DNA of 64,000 nt. Source: Dromaius novaehollandiae (lineage: Eukaryota > Chordata > Aves > Casuariiformes > Dromaiidae). The notes under the pieces were generated by a model. The model made no database searches and had not been told where the DNA came from. It worked only from the letters and a program-made list of their open reading frames with translations. Position 1 is the stretch's first letter. The number at the start of each line of letters is the position of its first letter. Location of the stretch: the NCBI RefSeq assembly GCF_036370855.1, contig NW_026991398.1, forward strand, positions 1,302,001 through 1,366,000, given 5' to 3'. The position numbers and the translations under genes are program-made. This document shows, in pieces, positions 46,561-59,058 of the stretch.

Positions 46561-48620
46561 CCAGAAAAGGATGATGTTCTCCTGGATATGGAAACTGCAA
46601 ATAAGGAGGAACTGATCAGGGATGGGATAGTGTCAGCTTTTGCTACGGTGACCATGAAAATGTGGAGTCCCAAATCCTGGAGGGAGTGAGGAAGGACAGT
46701 AGCAGAGTACAGACCCTGGACTTCAGAGGAGCAGACTTCCTGGCCTCTTCAGGGGATTTCTGGGGGATGCCATGGGAGGCAGCTCTGAAGGGCCCAGGAG
46801 CTCCAGAGAGTCAACAGGTCTTTAAGGACAGACCTGCCAAGCACAAGGATGGGCCATCCTGATAATCACTAAAGCTAGCCAACACCTTGGGGACCAACTT
46901 GACTAACCAGGGACCTCACACCTTAACTCCAGGGTACTAGGGCAGCATACAGCAGGGGGAAGAAGGGAGAGGCCAAGGAGGAATTTAGAAATATTGTCCA
47001 GCATCATAGGCTTGGTGTTAGGGAAGAAAAAGCTCCTCTACCATTGACACTTGCAGGGGGACGTCAAGGGCATGAAGATGAGCTGCTACTGCTCCAGTCA
47101 GAATCAAAGAATAAAAAGGAAAATGTGGCCTCACTGCTAGATGGGACAGGGATTCTTGTAGCAGCAGATGCAGATAGGTCTGAGGAACTCAAGCCCTTGT
47201 TAGCTTCTGTTTCCACGAGCAAAGTCTCCCGGGCTGTTGTGCCTTGAGTCAGGGCTCCAGAGGAGAAAAACAGCCAATGGTGGATGAGGTTAGTGAGGGA
47301 TTCCTCGTGAGAACTCAAACTACACAGGTCAGTGGGGTTGGATGGGCTGCATGTGAGGATGCTGTGAGAGATGACTGCTGTCACTGCAAGGCCACTCGCT
47401 ACCATCTTTGCAAGGTTGTGGAGATGGGGCAAAGTCCCAATGACTGCAGAAAGGCAAATGTAGCATCCATCTTCCAAAAAGGCCCCAAGGGCAACCTGGG
47501 GAGCTGCAGGCAATTCAGCCTCACTTTGGTGAGGAGTGAGCCATGGAATGAATCCTCCTAGGTCACATTTCTGGGCACCTGAGGGAGACTCTGCTTGGAT
47601 GGTCAGAGGGCAGTGATGAATGGGTAGCACTCTTCTTGGAGGACAGAGAGAACTGCAGCACCATTGATGTCTCCAGGAACTTGTCTCATTTAGCATCTGC
47701 ACTAGTTACATGCAGGAGGTAACACTCATCATACTTGTGGATGACCCCAAACTGGAGGTGGGGGGGGGGCAGCCATATGCTTGAGAGCTGCCATTCAGAG
47801 GGACCTGGACAGGCAGGAGGAATGGGCTGTCAGGAAGCTCAGGAAATTCAACAAGGACAAATGCTAGGTCTTGCACCTGGGATTAACCAACACCCCACAG
47901 TGTTACAGGCTGGAGCCTGAGTGCCTGGGGAGCAGCTCTGTGGAAAAGGACCTGAAGGTGCTGGGGGACAGAGGCAAAACATGAGCCAGCAGCGTTGCCT
48001 GGCAGCAAAGAAGGCCAGAAGCATCGTGGTCTGTCTGAGCAGGAGCACAGCCAGGAGGTCGAGGGAAATGATGATTGCCTTGTAGTCAGTATTCATTAGA
48101 CCACCTAGAGAATATAGCATCCAGTTTCTGGTTCCCAGAACAAGAGAGAGGCTGATAATTGGGAGCAAATTCGGCTGAGGGTCCTCACAGTAGTTGGGGA
48201 GCTGGAGCACCTGCTCTGTGAGGAAATGGGGCTTGTTCAGCTTGCAGAAGAGATGGCTTTGCAGGAATCTCATAGCAGCCTTCCAATGGCTACGAGGAGG
48301 TCACCTAGAAGATGGAGCCAGGCTCTTCACCAGAGTGCAGTGGGAGGACAAGAAACAATGGGCATAAGTTGAAAGAAGAGACGTTCATGCAGGACATAAG
48401 GAAAAGCTTTTCCACTATGAGGATGGTCAAGATTTGGAAGTGGTTGCCCAGAGAGGCTGTGCAGTCTCCTGCCTTGGAGGTTTCCAAGACCAGACTGGCT
48501 GAAGGCCAGAGCCACCTGGTCTGACCCCAGAGCTGACCCTGTTGTGAGCAAGGAGATTGGGCTAGAGACCTCCTGAGGTCCTCTCCACCTCAATCCCCAA
48601 GACAGCCCTGATCAATCCTT
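46560..48620 (+). mobile_element. CR1 LINE, longest copy (5'-truncated)
   Basis: Plus-strand CR1 runs in order. RVQTLDFRGADFLA (46,710) precedes the linker with LLDGTGILVAADADRSEEL (47,130-47,190). RT entry VASIFQKGPKGNLGSCRQFSL follows at 47,460-47,525, then WAVRKLRKFNKDKC-like sequence near 47,825-47,865 and LVLQSRDRGK/AAKKARSIVVC near 47,960-48,030. The 3' part includes KLKEETFMQDIRKSFSTMRM (48,370-48,430) and the CR1 3' UTR ending ACCTCCTGAGGTCC at 48,570-48,583. Stops, gaps and a G10 run (47,760-47,769) break it. Confidence 0.88.
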
Positions 48621-48879
48621 TACCTCACTTTTAGTTTCCTGGAGTTTTTTTCTTCCCCCCCTTCTCAGTTTGTCTCCTTTACCATCCTGATCCCTTCCCC
48701 TACAATCAGCCCACTCCTGCTTACTCCTAAATCATTGGTGCTGTATTGGTTTCTTTTTTGTTTGTTTCTTTGTCTTTTATTTTTGTTTTGACACAGGAGG
48801 AGCTAAAGTTCAGAAGGATCTTGAGGAACTCGGGTGATTTGGACAACAGGTACCTCATGAAGATTTACAAGAGAAGTGT

Positions 48880-49290
48880 CAAGTCCTGTGCATAGGCAGG
48901 AATAAACCTGTCCATGAGGAGAGGTTGAGGGACCTGGGCTTCTTTAGCCCGCTGAAGTGCAGGCAAAGGGCAGTAGAATAGGAGCCTGTGACTGCTTGAA
49001 GGGTGGTTTCAGAAATGATGGAGCTTTTCTTGGTAGTGGGAAACAGCATGAGAAGGGGAAAGAGCCACAAACAGTAGCTTGAGAGATTCTGACTGGACTT
49101 CAGGTAAAAAGAATGTGACTCCTAGGGTAGTGCTGTGGTGCAACAGGTCACCCAGAGGGAGTCTGTGATCAGCCCTTGGCTTTGTGTTTCAAGGGAAAGC
49201 AAGTGAGGACAGGGAGACATCAGGAGAGGTCGGGAGATCCCGGGGTGAGAGCAAGGTGGGGAAGCAGGCCGGGTATCTACAGTCTGCAAG
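48880..49290 (+). mobile_element. CR1 LINE 3' fragment
   Basis: A repeat of the 12,720-13,100 and 24,840-25,220 CR1 piece, starting near the CTGGGCTTCTTTAGCC box (48,932). It is separated from the larger CR1 by 260 bases of T/C-rich sequence in which I see nothing else. Confidence 0.78.
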
Positions 49291-49705
49291 GAAACAGGCA
49301 CAGGCGTGGGAAAGCATAGGATGGCCCGAGGTGGAGATGGCTGAGTGCCAGCAGAGCTAGGTCTTTGTCCTCTTGGCTATGGCTGGTGTCTCTGACACCG
49401 AGGCCCATGAGAAGGCACCATTCCTTAAAGCACTGTGGCCTTGCTGCCTCCTTGTCCCTTGGGAGCCCAGGAGGTGCCGTATCATGGTCCTGCACTCGGC
49501 ATTGCACACCCCCACCCGCACACTGTCCCCAGGAAGAGCCCTGAGCAATGCATGATGGAAAGGATCACCCTACCCAGGCGCTGGCTGTCAGTGCCTGGCT
49601 GCTCTGCTTGACAACACACATCAAGGTTGACTTGGCATCACAGCCACCTGCACATTGGCTTTGCCTGCCTGCAATCAGGCCTCCAGCTTTCTGCTCTAAT
49701 CAGCC
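49290..49705 (-). repeat. Block E, copy 4 (uninterrupted)
   Basis: The sequence matches 13,110-13,528 and continues straight on into block F, with no LTR at the point (about 49,703) where the copies at 13.5 and 56.1 kb carry one. Confidence 0.7.
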
Positions 49706-50560
49706 CCTGGGGAGACTTTGTTGGTAATTGTCCTCAGTGGGACCTGTTAACACTCCAAGAAACTTGGGATTTGCTTCTGACTTCAACTTCTTGAGAGGTT
49801 TCTTCAGTCTCTTCTCAGCATCTGTGGTTCATGGGCTCAGCACCAAATACACCCGAGGGGTCATTAAAATGCAAAAAACCCTAAGGGGCCATGACTCTCT
49901 GCATAATTTTCTTCAGTTCTTGAAGTCTCATGTGGCTAATTGGGAAGCTTTCAGGAGAGTATTGAAATTAGGCAGATTTCAAAGAGCACCTGAAAACAAA
50001 CGATGTCTGCTTCTTAAGCTTTCTTTATTCTTCAGTTTTCAGAATAAGCGATACCTACATTCTCCAATTCATACTGACCCACTGGGTCTCCTAATGAAGC
50101 CTGGACATACAGGAAAAGCAGTATTTTTGATAAGAGAAATGTACGGACAACCTTCCTCCCCACCTCCCCAGCCCTTACAGTTCCCTCATCAGCCACTGGG
50201 GACTTAGAGCACTCTGGTTAAAATCTAAGCTTTTTCCTCTCAGGTCTGTAGCTCAAGGTTACAGCTCATGTGCACCAATTCCCACCTGCCTTCCTTAGCG
50301 ACTCAGCTGCAAACAGGCACAGAAGGATTTGTCTTAACTGCAAACAAACAAAATAAAATTTGAAAGTGTCATAAGAAGTAAAAGACACTCCTCAACTGTA
50401 TGTCAAGTCCAAGCTGCCTCCAGTGAGCTCCACTTCCCACAAGACATAACCTTCCTTGAAATGTTTTCAACAGATAGATAGGAAAGGATAGACAAGAAGC
50501 AGAACAAAGGAGCTGGCTAAAGAGATGCTGAGACTGCTGAAAGACGAGGCAAGCTTCAGG
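49705..50560 (-). repeat. Block F, copy 3 (inverted, partial)
   Basis: The reverse complement matches 2,620-3,490, including the GGAGGCAGCTTGGACTT stretch (50,410-50,426 on the minus strand) and the GTATTTGGTGCTGA stretch near 49,840. Noncoding. Confidence 0.68.
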
Positions 50561-51548
50561 CTCCCAGAAGCTCAGAGCAGCAACTGGAAAGTTGAGAGGT
50601 ATCTGAATGATAAAGAGCAAGGGGAGGAGGAATACTGTGAAACTATGGAAAGTGCATATGTCCAGAGAGTCTGATGCAAAGATGATTTTAGAAATGACCA
50701 GTTTAATCAGATCATGTGGAAATATGTGAGAGATCACTGAGATTACGTCCACAGCCTAATAGACAGAGCAGTGGAAACACAAGGTCAAGGGCTGATCAAT
50801 ATTTCTTCTCCCAAGTTCATCACCTTTCCTGAAGATTTCCACTCTTTCATCAAAGCAAAACATTGACATTAAAATTAGTCAATCATTTGAGCTGATGAAA
50901 ATGGGCTCATATTTTTGAAATGTTGAAAACAATTCTTCACCTTTCCAGGTCAAGCTCAGGTGTCCAGTCACAAGCACCCAGTGGCACTTGGAGAGGCCCT
51001 GGTGTCTCTGAGGGACCTGGCTGGGCCTGGCAGCTCTTGCAGGGGACCTGCAGGAGACTGGAGCCCCTCGGATCTGCAGATGGAGGCTGGGCATAGAGGG
51101 CCAGGGCACCTGCAACGGCACCATCTGTCCATGACCCTGTGACTGCATCCCACCCCAGCTCTGAAAATCACTTTCCCAGTTCAATAAGAACACAAAGATG
51201 TTTCAAAAGCTGAAAGATGTAAGAAAATTTTTTTTTTGCTTTAGATAATTTATTTAATTCCTTTCTTCTTTCATTTCTATTGACAGTTCCTGAAGATACC
51301 TTTTATAATAACGCCTACACTATTAAAAATACTATTTTTGTGTCTTGCACAAGTCCAGCATCCCTCAAACCACTCCCTGCCCAGAATCTTCCTTGCCATA
51401 TCTCGCTCTTTGCACACAGTGAGTTGTAGCGTGAGGTGTCACCTGCTCACAGCTGATAGAGGAAAGCAGGCTGACGAGCTTCAATAAAATGCTTTTGTTA
51501 TCGATGGCCTAATTTGCACAAATCTCAATGTACCTGTGTTACAGTAAC
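50560..51548. other. Unassigned spacer
   Basis: No gene, recognised repeat or internal duplicate is seen. A short T-rich run lies near 51,229-51,237. Confidence 0.4.
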
Positions 51549-53300
51549 ATCTTAAAGGAGTCCCTACACATCTAGCCACTCTCCCTTTTCATTCTCTGTA
51601 TGGTCATGAAGTGTGACTCCATTTCAGGTGACAACAGGGATGGGAATTATCTGATCTGATGTTGGACGCCTGCAGTGCAGATGTCTCTGGGTAATCCAGT
51701 TGTCTGGACTTCCCTTTCTAGTCAGTGGAAAGAAAAAAGTTGTCCCACTGAGAGGTCTGGAGATGCTTCTCCTGGTGACCAGCTAATGCTCCAGAAAGGT
51801 TCTCATGGTTCCTGGGTCACATTTCCTAGCACCACATGGGAACACAGCTACACAGGGCATCTCAGGCAGCAGTGGCCTCTGTATGTATCTCTAAAGGCCT
51901 GAATGTAAAGTTCCCGTCACTGGGTGAAATCTGTGTCATGAATAGCTCTGTGCAAGAACTGAAACAAATCTTTGTCTTCAGAACTTCAGACATATCAATT
52001 CTAATGCATAATTTCTTTCCTTCTGATTGGCAGCACCATATGTATACACTACAGTAATTACTCTGCATGAATGTAAATATTTATATAAATGTACAGTTAT
52101 TCAATGTGATCAATTTCCTACCAACACTCTGAATGGAAAAACCTTGTTCTGAGAAACTACTGTATTCAAATTGACATGTCTCCTCTCCCTTCTTCTGCCT
52201 CTCTGTCCTCTCTTCCTCTGCCTAGTCTCTCTTTACAGAGGCCTCATGGCCCCTCTGCCCCCCAGGGAAGTCTCCTGTCGGATCCTGCCAAGCAGATCCT
52301 GAATGTGCTGAATCACTCCCAGAATGTCACCCAGACTGCTGTGTTTTCTTGTCCTTCCTACAAGGTCTTGACTGGCTCATCACCTGCTCCAAGGCAAAGC
52401 CCTGTGCACTCCAGCCACCCCTTTGCACAGAGCACACCTGCACCTCCTCGCCACCCCAGCCTGCCTTCCCCAGGAGCCCAGTTTCATGAGGACAAGAAGA
52501 GAATCACACCACCTCTCATCCCACCAGAGATGATATACGAGCAGGAGGATGGGGAGAGACAGGCAAAGGGGACATGGCTGCAGTGCTGATTGTGAGGTCA
52601 CTTCCACTGCAGCTGCCTGATTGGCCCTCAGCAGATGTGCTGGCCAGCAGGCTTTGTGATGTCACCCAGTGCCTCAGAGAGCCCACCCAGCAGAAGTGAC
52701 TGCCCTGGGGAGGGGCGGGAGGAGGTGATGCAGGTGACAGGGACCCATCTGGGTGCTGATTGTGAGGGTACCTCTGCTGCAGCCACCCCACCACCCTACA
52801 GCCGTCAGGCAGGCAGGCATGGCTCATGGCCACCCTGCTCAGGACTTGCCCTGTGGAGCAGATCTGCCACCAAGCAGTGCACAGCTCCTCGCCCAGATCT
52901 CCTCCAAGTCCAGTGTGCTGCCCCTGTGGACCAGAGACACCATGGACATTATCTGGAGGCTTCCTTTGGCAGCTCAACCTTCCCAAAGTAGTGTGTGATG
53001 TATTAATACCAGCCAGAGGGGTATTTTATAGTGTGCTACCAAGAAGGAACCATCTTGCAAGCTCCAATGTACAGTTTGATGATGGGTGGGTTAGATGAAC
53101 TGTGCAAGGCCTGCTGCAAGACCTCTGGACCACTCTAAAAGGAACTGACCCTCACTTGCTTTTATCCACACCTCACTGCCAAGAGGGCACCTTTGTCCAA
53201 ATTAGCCTCAGATCCACACTTGGGATTTCATCTCACAGGGGGTTCACTTGCAAAGAAGAGTCCACAAGTGAGCTAAGACCCAGGCTGTGCCCGAAGTGAT
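51548..53300 (+). repeat. Duplicated block G, copy 2
   Basis: A direct match of 25,478-26,905 with about 330 extra bases near 52,200-52,530. Within it 52,560-52,800 holds reversed 64-bp array-like units, with inverted CCAAT (GATTGG at 52,618) and GTGATGTCAC (52,656-52,665) boxes. No conserved coding frame. Confidence 0.7.
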
Positions 53301-55015
53301 TGGGCAGGAGGTTCGGAACCTGCAGGCCTCAATCAGCTCAGTGACACATTACAGAATGTGCTCAGCTGAGTTGGACACCTGATCTGTCAGGTCAGAAATG
53401 ACTGCCTTAGAGCAGAGAGGAGCATGTGGAAAGGCGAGGAACATAATTCTGAGGGGGCTTGCAAGTTATCTGCACAAAACAACTTCAGCTGTGCAAGCTG
53501 GTTCTCAGCTATGACCCCTGAAGTATTTCCTGCTGACTTGCAGGAAAGTGCTTGAGCATCACGACTCACTGTGGTCTCCATCTGGGAGAAGTGGTTTTAA
53601 AGACCAATTATCTTCTGAAGAAATACTTTGTCTTTGGAAGTTTCCCTTGTTTTTCCCATTTTAAAAGCTAATGACTGTGGCACTGCCACGTTAAAGAGCG
53701 CCTCTGAGTGCTCCACTGTGGCAAGACATTTTCCATGTAACCGTGTGGGTGAAAAAAGTCCCACACGATCCAAACTGCTCTCTGCGGCCTCCTGCTAGAT
53801 GTCAGCCCCTGGATGTCTGGTGTCAGAGCCCAGAGCAGTGCGCAGGGTGCAGGGAGCAGCAGAGAGACCTGAAGCAGCTTGGCCTTTGGCAGGAAGAGCT
53901 CAGGACCCTCTCTCCAGATATATTTCACTGGATTGGAGAGGGGGTTAATCAGAAGGTTAGATAAGGGCTAATTGGGGGATACTACTTCATTATAAGCAAA
54001 GAGTTTCTAGGGTCCTGGCGCATAAGAAAAGAGTGCCTGCACCAATTATGCATATGGGTCATATCCCCCCTTAGCCTTTGCTAATAGGAGAGGGAGGCAA
54101 CTGCAGTGCCTCTAGCCTAAAAAAAACACCTGTGGTTAGACAGATCCCAGAGGTGATAACTTCAAAAATCTCCAACAAGGAACCCTTTCTGAAACACGAC
54201 CTCTTGTACTCCAAACACTCTGAACTCCATATTTCTATGTATTTCAAAGTCTGTGTGGGATGTCTGGCTGCAGATCCTGGCAAGAGCTGAGGAAACTCAA
54301 GGCCTGAACCTCAGCGCACAGAAGGCAGCAGGCTGCCAGCATCCCTGGCTTTCGCCACCAGGGCAGCCTGGGCCTTGCGAGCCAAGTCACCTCCTCCCCT
54401 CCAAGGGCTCCCCAGCTCCCCAGCCTGGCGGCACTCCCCACGCACAGCACTGCTCTCTCCAGGCACTTCCTCCCACGCAGAGCAGCACCAAGACACTGGG
54501 GCCACCACTCGTTCCCACCACAGGACACCCCACCACTGTGACACACCGCACGACCCACCCCTCGCCTCATAGAGGGTTGCCAGCCAACACACGCCTCTGC
54601 ATCAGAGACATACAGGGGACAGGACTAGGCATGGCAGCAGCTAGGGGACCCATAAGGGCACCAAAACACACAAAGGCCAAGTCTATATCCCTCACCTCCA
54701 TTCCTCCAAAGCCTTGGGACAGGGAATTCCTCTGGACATCCATCTCCTGCTAGACCCTTTGCAGCCATTTGATAAGCATCACACAGGCAAGTGTGGGACT
54801 CAGGATGGGACAGCCCATAGAAGAGGGGTTTGCTCTGGGGGGCTCCCCAAGAGTTAAGGAACCCTGGGGGCACCACGGCCAGAGTCACCACACTGTGCGG
54901 TTGCTGTAGCCTAGTGGCACACCCTCCAACGACCCCATGGTCGCTGAACAAACCTAGTCAGCAGAGGGGAAGTGACACCACAGACTCACACCGAAGACAT
55001 CTAGGTACTGTGGAA
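53300..55015. other. Unassigned sequence
   Basis: No match to other blocks of the window and no recognised gene. Open frames at 54,253-54,753 (+) overlap minus-strand frames of similar length and have Pro/Ser/Thr-rich translations without a domain. The stretch up to the LTR at 55,443 could include remains of an element's interior, but I cannot support that. Confidence 0.35.
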
Positions 55016-55019
55016 TTCT

Positions 55020-55180
55020 CCACTGAAGGACCTGTTGATTTGCATACTGCTATTGACTGAGTACGGCTGTCTGTTGAATACGCGTACTGTTGTTGACTGA
55101 GCACTGGGTTGTCTCTTGGTATGCCTGTTGGTATTGACTGGGGCCGTACAGCTGTTGTGTAACTGTGGTCTGGCATTGTT
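55020..55180 (+). repeat. Degenerate ~41-bp minisatellite
   Basis: The box TTGACTG recurs at about 55,053, 55,094 and 55,135, giving a 41-bp period over three to four imperfect units with TACTGTTG and GGCTGTCTG-like variants between. Confidence 0.65.
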
Positions 55181-55442
55181 TGACTGGATGATGAACCAAG
55201 CCCAGGAAGGATAAGAGAGTAAGCCACATGCCTCTGTGGGGACTCGGACTCACCGTCAGCTGGCCTGCGTACCCAACCACCCACCCATCAGTGGGGATGA
55301 CCCTGAGGCCAACTGCCAGGGAGGACATGAATCATCCTGGCACAGCTGGAGTGTGGTGAGAACAATCTGGGGAAAACTGTTACTGGAGAGGTGGCCGCAT
55401 AAGGACAAGGAAAAAGTGAGAATGGTCATTATACCATGCATC

Positions 55443-56075
55443 TGTTAAAGAACGGTGAATTGAAATTGTCTGGAGATAGCTGCTTAGCACAACTTATATA
55501 AAACTTGCTTAGCATGAGGAGCTAAATTTGCTGAAGCCTTAGGCCACACGTGGGAAAAGTAATGAACCTTTACCTAGTTTAGTAAAAAATAGTGCCTCAG
55601 AGCTCGTTCAGTCTGGGAAAATAAGGAAGCCACACACAGTCTGCGTTCCTGTGTTACCCACTCCGAAAGGGAAGACAACAAAACTTTGAAAAATAAGACC
55701 TTGGCAGACAACCACCAGACCCAACAAAAACAGAGGTACAACCCTCATCAGAGACCGCAAAAAACAAGAATAAGGAGAAAAACAGCTTACCTAAGAATGA
55801 TGATGAGACCCAATGAGGAGCAGGAGACCCCAGACCAAAAAAATTACTACTGGTCTAACTACCGCATGAAGGGTGGGAAATGTAAGTTGAAAAAACTATA
55901 ATTGCCCAGGATTTGTTTACGTCAGGGTCCCTCTTAGGAGGTACCCAGCTCGAACTGTGATTACTGCACGCATGTGATTAAAATGTAATTTGTTTGGATT
56001 TGCCTCTGAACTTTACTTGTGGGAACCTAGGGTCGAGCCCTGTTATGGTGGCCGATAAGCCTAATTTCCATAACA
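55443..56075 (+). mobile_element. Fossil LTR (family 1), right arm copy
   Basis: This 633-bp LTR begins TGTTAAAGAA and ends CCATAACA. It has TATATAAA near 55,496 and ATTAAA at 55,977-55,982, and the terminal TGTTATGG...CCATAACA inverted repeat. It is an inverted match of 13,529-14,161 by eye well above 90 percent. Its outer flank (GGTTAGAGCAG) equals that of the left copy. Its inner flank does not. Old; no adjoining genes. Confidence 0.8.
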
Positions 56076-56480
56076 GGTTAGAGCAGAAGGCTGGAGGCCC
56101 TGATTGCAGGCAGGCAAAGACAATGGGCAGGTGGCTCTGACGCCAAGTCAACCTTGATGTGTGTTATCAAGCAGAGCAGCCAGGCACTGACACCCAGCCC
56201 CTGGGTAGGGTGATCCTTTCCATCACGCATTGCTCAGGGCTCTTCCTGGGGGCAGTGTGAGGGTTGGGGTGTGCAACGCCAAGTGCAGGGCAATGATAAA
56301 GTACCTCCTGGGCTCCCTGAGGATGAGGAGGCAGCAAGGCCACAGTGCTTTCAGGAAATGGTGTCTTCTCAGAGGCCTTGGTGGCAGAGACACCAGCCAT
56401 CGCAAAGAGGACAAAGACCTCAGTTCTGTTGGGAGCTTTTACCCCTGGCAGTGCCCTGGGCCACCTCCACCTCAGGCTGT
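56076..56480 (+). repeat. Block E, copy 5
   Basis: An inverted match of 13,110-13,528 and a direct relative of 3,490-3,850. It abuts the LTR. Confidence 0.7.
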
Positions 56481-57690
56481 CCTACACTGTCCCACACCTG
56501 TACGTTTCCCTGCAGACTGTAGACACCCAACCTGCTTCCCCACCTTGCTTTCACCCCGGGATGTCTCCACCTCTACTGCTGTCTTCCTATCCTCACTTGC
56601 TTTTCCTTGAAACACAAAGCCAGCGGCTAATCACAGACTCCCTCCGGGTGACCTGTGGCACCACAGCACTACCCTTCAAGTGACATTTCCTTTTCCTAAT
56701 GTCACAGCTGAGCCCCATAAGCTGCAGCTTGTGGCTTTCCCCGTCTCTTGCTGTTTCCCACTACCAAGAAAAGCTCCATCATCTCTGAAACCACCCTTCA
56801 AACAGTCACAGGCTCCTATGCTACAGCCCTCAGCCTCTCCCTCACCAGGCTAAAGAAGCCCAGGTCCTTCAGCCTCTCCATAAAGGCCTTGTCCTTTAGA
56901 CCTCTAACCTCATCTTCGCAGACCTCCTCTGGACCCTCTCCATTTCCTCCCCATTCCTCCAGCACAGGGCAGCCCACACTGGGACACCCTGTTATAGATG
57001 TGGCCACAGCAGTGCTGAGATGAGGGGGATAATAATTCACTTTGTCTGGGTGGCCGCTCACTCCCTAATGCAGCCCCGTATGCAGCTGGCCTGATTTATG
57101 GTGAGCACGCAGCACTGGCCCATGTGGCATCTCCTGCACTGTCCAGGTCCTTCTCCTCAGGGTCACTCCTCTACCGGTCAAGTCCCAGCCTGTCCTGATG
57201 CACAAGCTGTTCTACACCCCGATACAGGACCTGCCATTTCTCCTTGTACAATGGCATGAAGTTTCTGTCAGCCAAATCCCCAAGTCCTTCAAGACTCCTC
57301 GGGCTTTGCACCACTGTTCTCCACCCTTTGAGCCAGGTGACCTCCTGCTCATTCCCCACACCCTCCATTGCTTACTCCTCCATCCCACCTCTCCCCAGTT
57401 TGGCTACAAAGATGTTATGGAAGACCATGTCAAAGGCCTTCCTACGTTCAAGGAGTGCATGCACTGCACTCCCTTGTCCACACAGCCAGTCATCGCATCA
57501 CAGAAGGCAGCCAGACTGACCAGGCACAATTTGCCCTTGATGACTTCGTGCTGGCTGTTCTCGACCCCTTCATGTGGCTGGAACCAGCTCCAGGAAGATT
57601 TGCTTCCCAGGGCCTGAGGTGACGCTGACCAGCCCATCACTCCCCAGATCCTCTTTCCTGTCCTTCTTGAAGATGGCTGTAATGTTTGGC
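56480..57690 (-). mobile_element. CR1 LINE fragment, right arm copy
   Basis: The inverted counterpart of 11,915-13,110, with the same RT pieces and the same internal deletion, which shows that the deletion predates the arm duplication. Translated minus-strand pieces include DLADRNFMPLYKEKWQVLY and ERLKDLGFFSL. Confidence 0.85.
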
Positions 57691-58440
57691 AGGCAGGAGG
57701 GGAGGGCCAGGGGCCGGGCAGCGGCTGTGGGGCTGTGCCAGCTCCTGCTGCATCACTGGTGCCTGCAGTGTGGAGAAGAGGGACAGAGGACGAGGCAGCA
57801 CGGGGGTGGTGACAGGGTGGCAGGGGCAGGTCGGCAGGGGCAGGGGCTGGTGGGGGCTGCAGAGAGGGGTTGTGCCCGTGCCACCCTCCCAGCAGGACTG
57901 GGACATACAAGGAGCATGCTCTGCCTGTTGTGGTGCTCAGGGCAGCTCCCCAAGGCTGGTACAGCTTTGCCTGAGGGACCTCTTGGTCCTCCAGCACAGC
58001 TGGAGCAAGAACAAGAGCTCGTGGGCCAGGCCAACATCCCCCTGGCACAGTCCCTGTGACAGCCTTTGGTGCCCCGTCCCCCCACAGCCCTCCTGCTTTG
58101 GCAGCCCCCACAGTTTCTGCACCTTGCCCAGCCCTGGCCATGTCCCACGCAGGGGTCAGCACACAGCCGTCCCCAGGGCCTGCTGGGGTCTGGGCCAGCA
58201 GAGAGGCTGCCTAGGCCTGGCTCTTCCCCTCGACACAGGCACTGAGCCCAGCAGGAACGAGCTGGACGCACAGCAAGACTCGCCCATAAACCTGGGCTGT
58301 GCAGCCAGGGCTGCAAATGGCCTCCACTCTCCTGCACCCGGCATGTCTTGCTTCCCCTGCATGAGACCTGGCTCTGCCCCACAAACCCACCGGTGTGTGT
58401 CCTCACCCCAGGGAGTGCATCAGTGCTGGCCTGCCTGGCC
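57690..58440. other. GC-rich duplicated spacer
   Basis: The inverted copy of 11,150-11,915. Long frames remain open on both strands (283 codons on the plus strand at 57,686-58,537) but no domain is seen; treated as noncoding. Confidence 0.5.
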
Positions 58441-59040
58441 ACTCCTGGAGCCTCCCCTGTGCTCCCTGCAGGGCCCCGAGCTGGCGGTGCTGCTCTGCAG
58501 AGCGAGCGGGTTGTGGTGCCCCAGGGCCAGGGGGTGACTCTGCACTGGCCGTGGTGGTTGGGGTGGGAAGCAGACCCAGCTGGACGGGCATCATTGCACC
58601 TGACAACCCCCTACCAAGGGGTCTGTGGCCATGGATGATGCTCTGAGCAATCACAGGACATTTCAAATGGCTCACGCTGTGTTCAGGTGTGTCCCTAGAA
58701 GTAGCCCAGGGTTTTCCACTGAAGGTGACATGAACCACTCTCCAGGCTCCCTTCCCTCTGCCTGCAGGGTCCCCACTGTGGGCATCTGTCACCAGCCCTG
58801 TCATAGGGCAGACAGTCCCAGGCAGATACCGCTTGACCATTCAGCACCTCCAGGAGGACTGGGCACCCACAAGGGAGAGCTGAATGCAGCCCTCATTCCC
58901 TGACACAGCACCCCATGAGCGCATGGCCTTGAGTCCATGGGAGCCTTGCAAAAGGAACAGGCCTTTTCATGGTGAAAGACCTTGAGTGAATTCTTGCCTC
59001 CAGCTTTGGAAGAAGAGCCCAACCTTCAAGCACAGCACTG
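58440..59040 (-). repeat. Conserved downstream block D, OR unit 5
   Basis: An inverted match of 10,560-11,150 at about 95 percent by eye; noncoding, 3' of OR5. Confidence 0.65.
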
Positions 59041-59052
59041 AGTAAATCCCCT

Positions 59053-59058
59053 TTTATT
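59053..59058 (-). promoter_or_regulatory. Poly(A) signal of OR5
   Basis: TTTATT on the plus strand, AATAAA on the OR5 strand, about 200 bases past the stop in the same TCTCTAATAAAAGGGG context as OR1. Confidence 0.7.

Noticed and set aside
30857-56075. The two plus-strand family 1 LTRs as the ends of one provirus
   Set aside because: They are 24 kb apart and the interval holds OR genes and CR1, not retroviral genes. Lengths differ and there is no matching target duplication.
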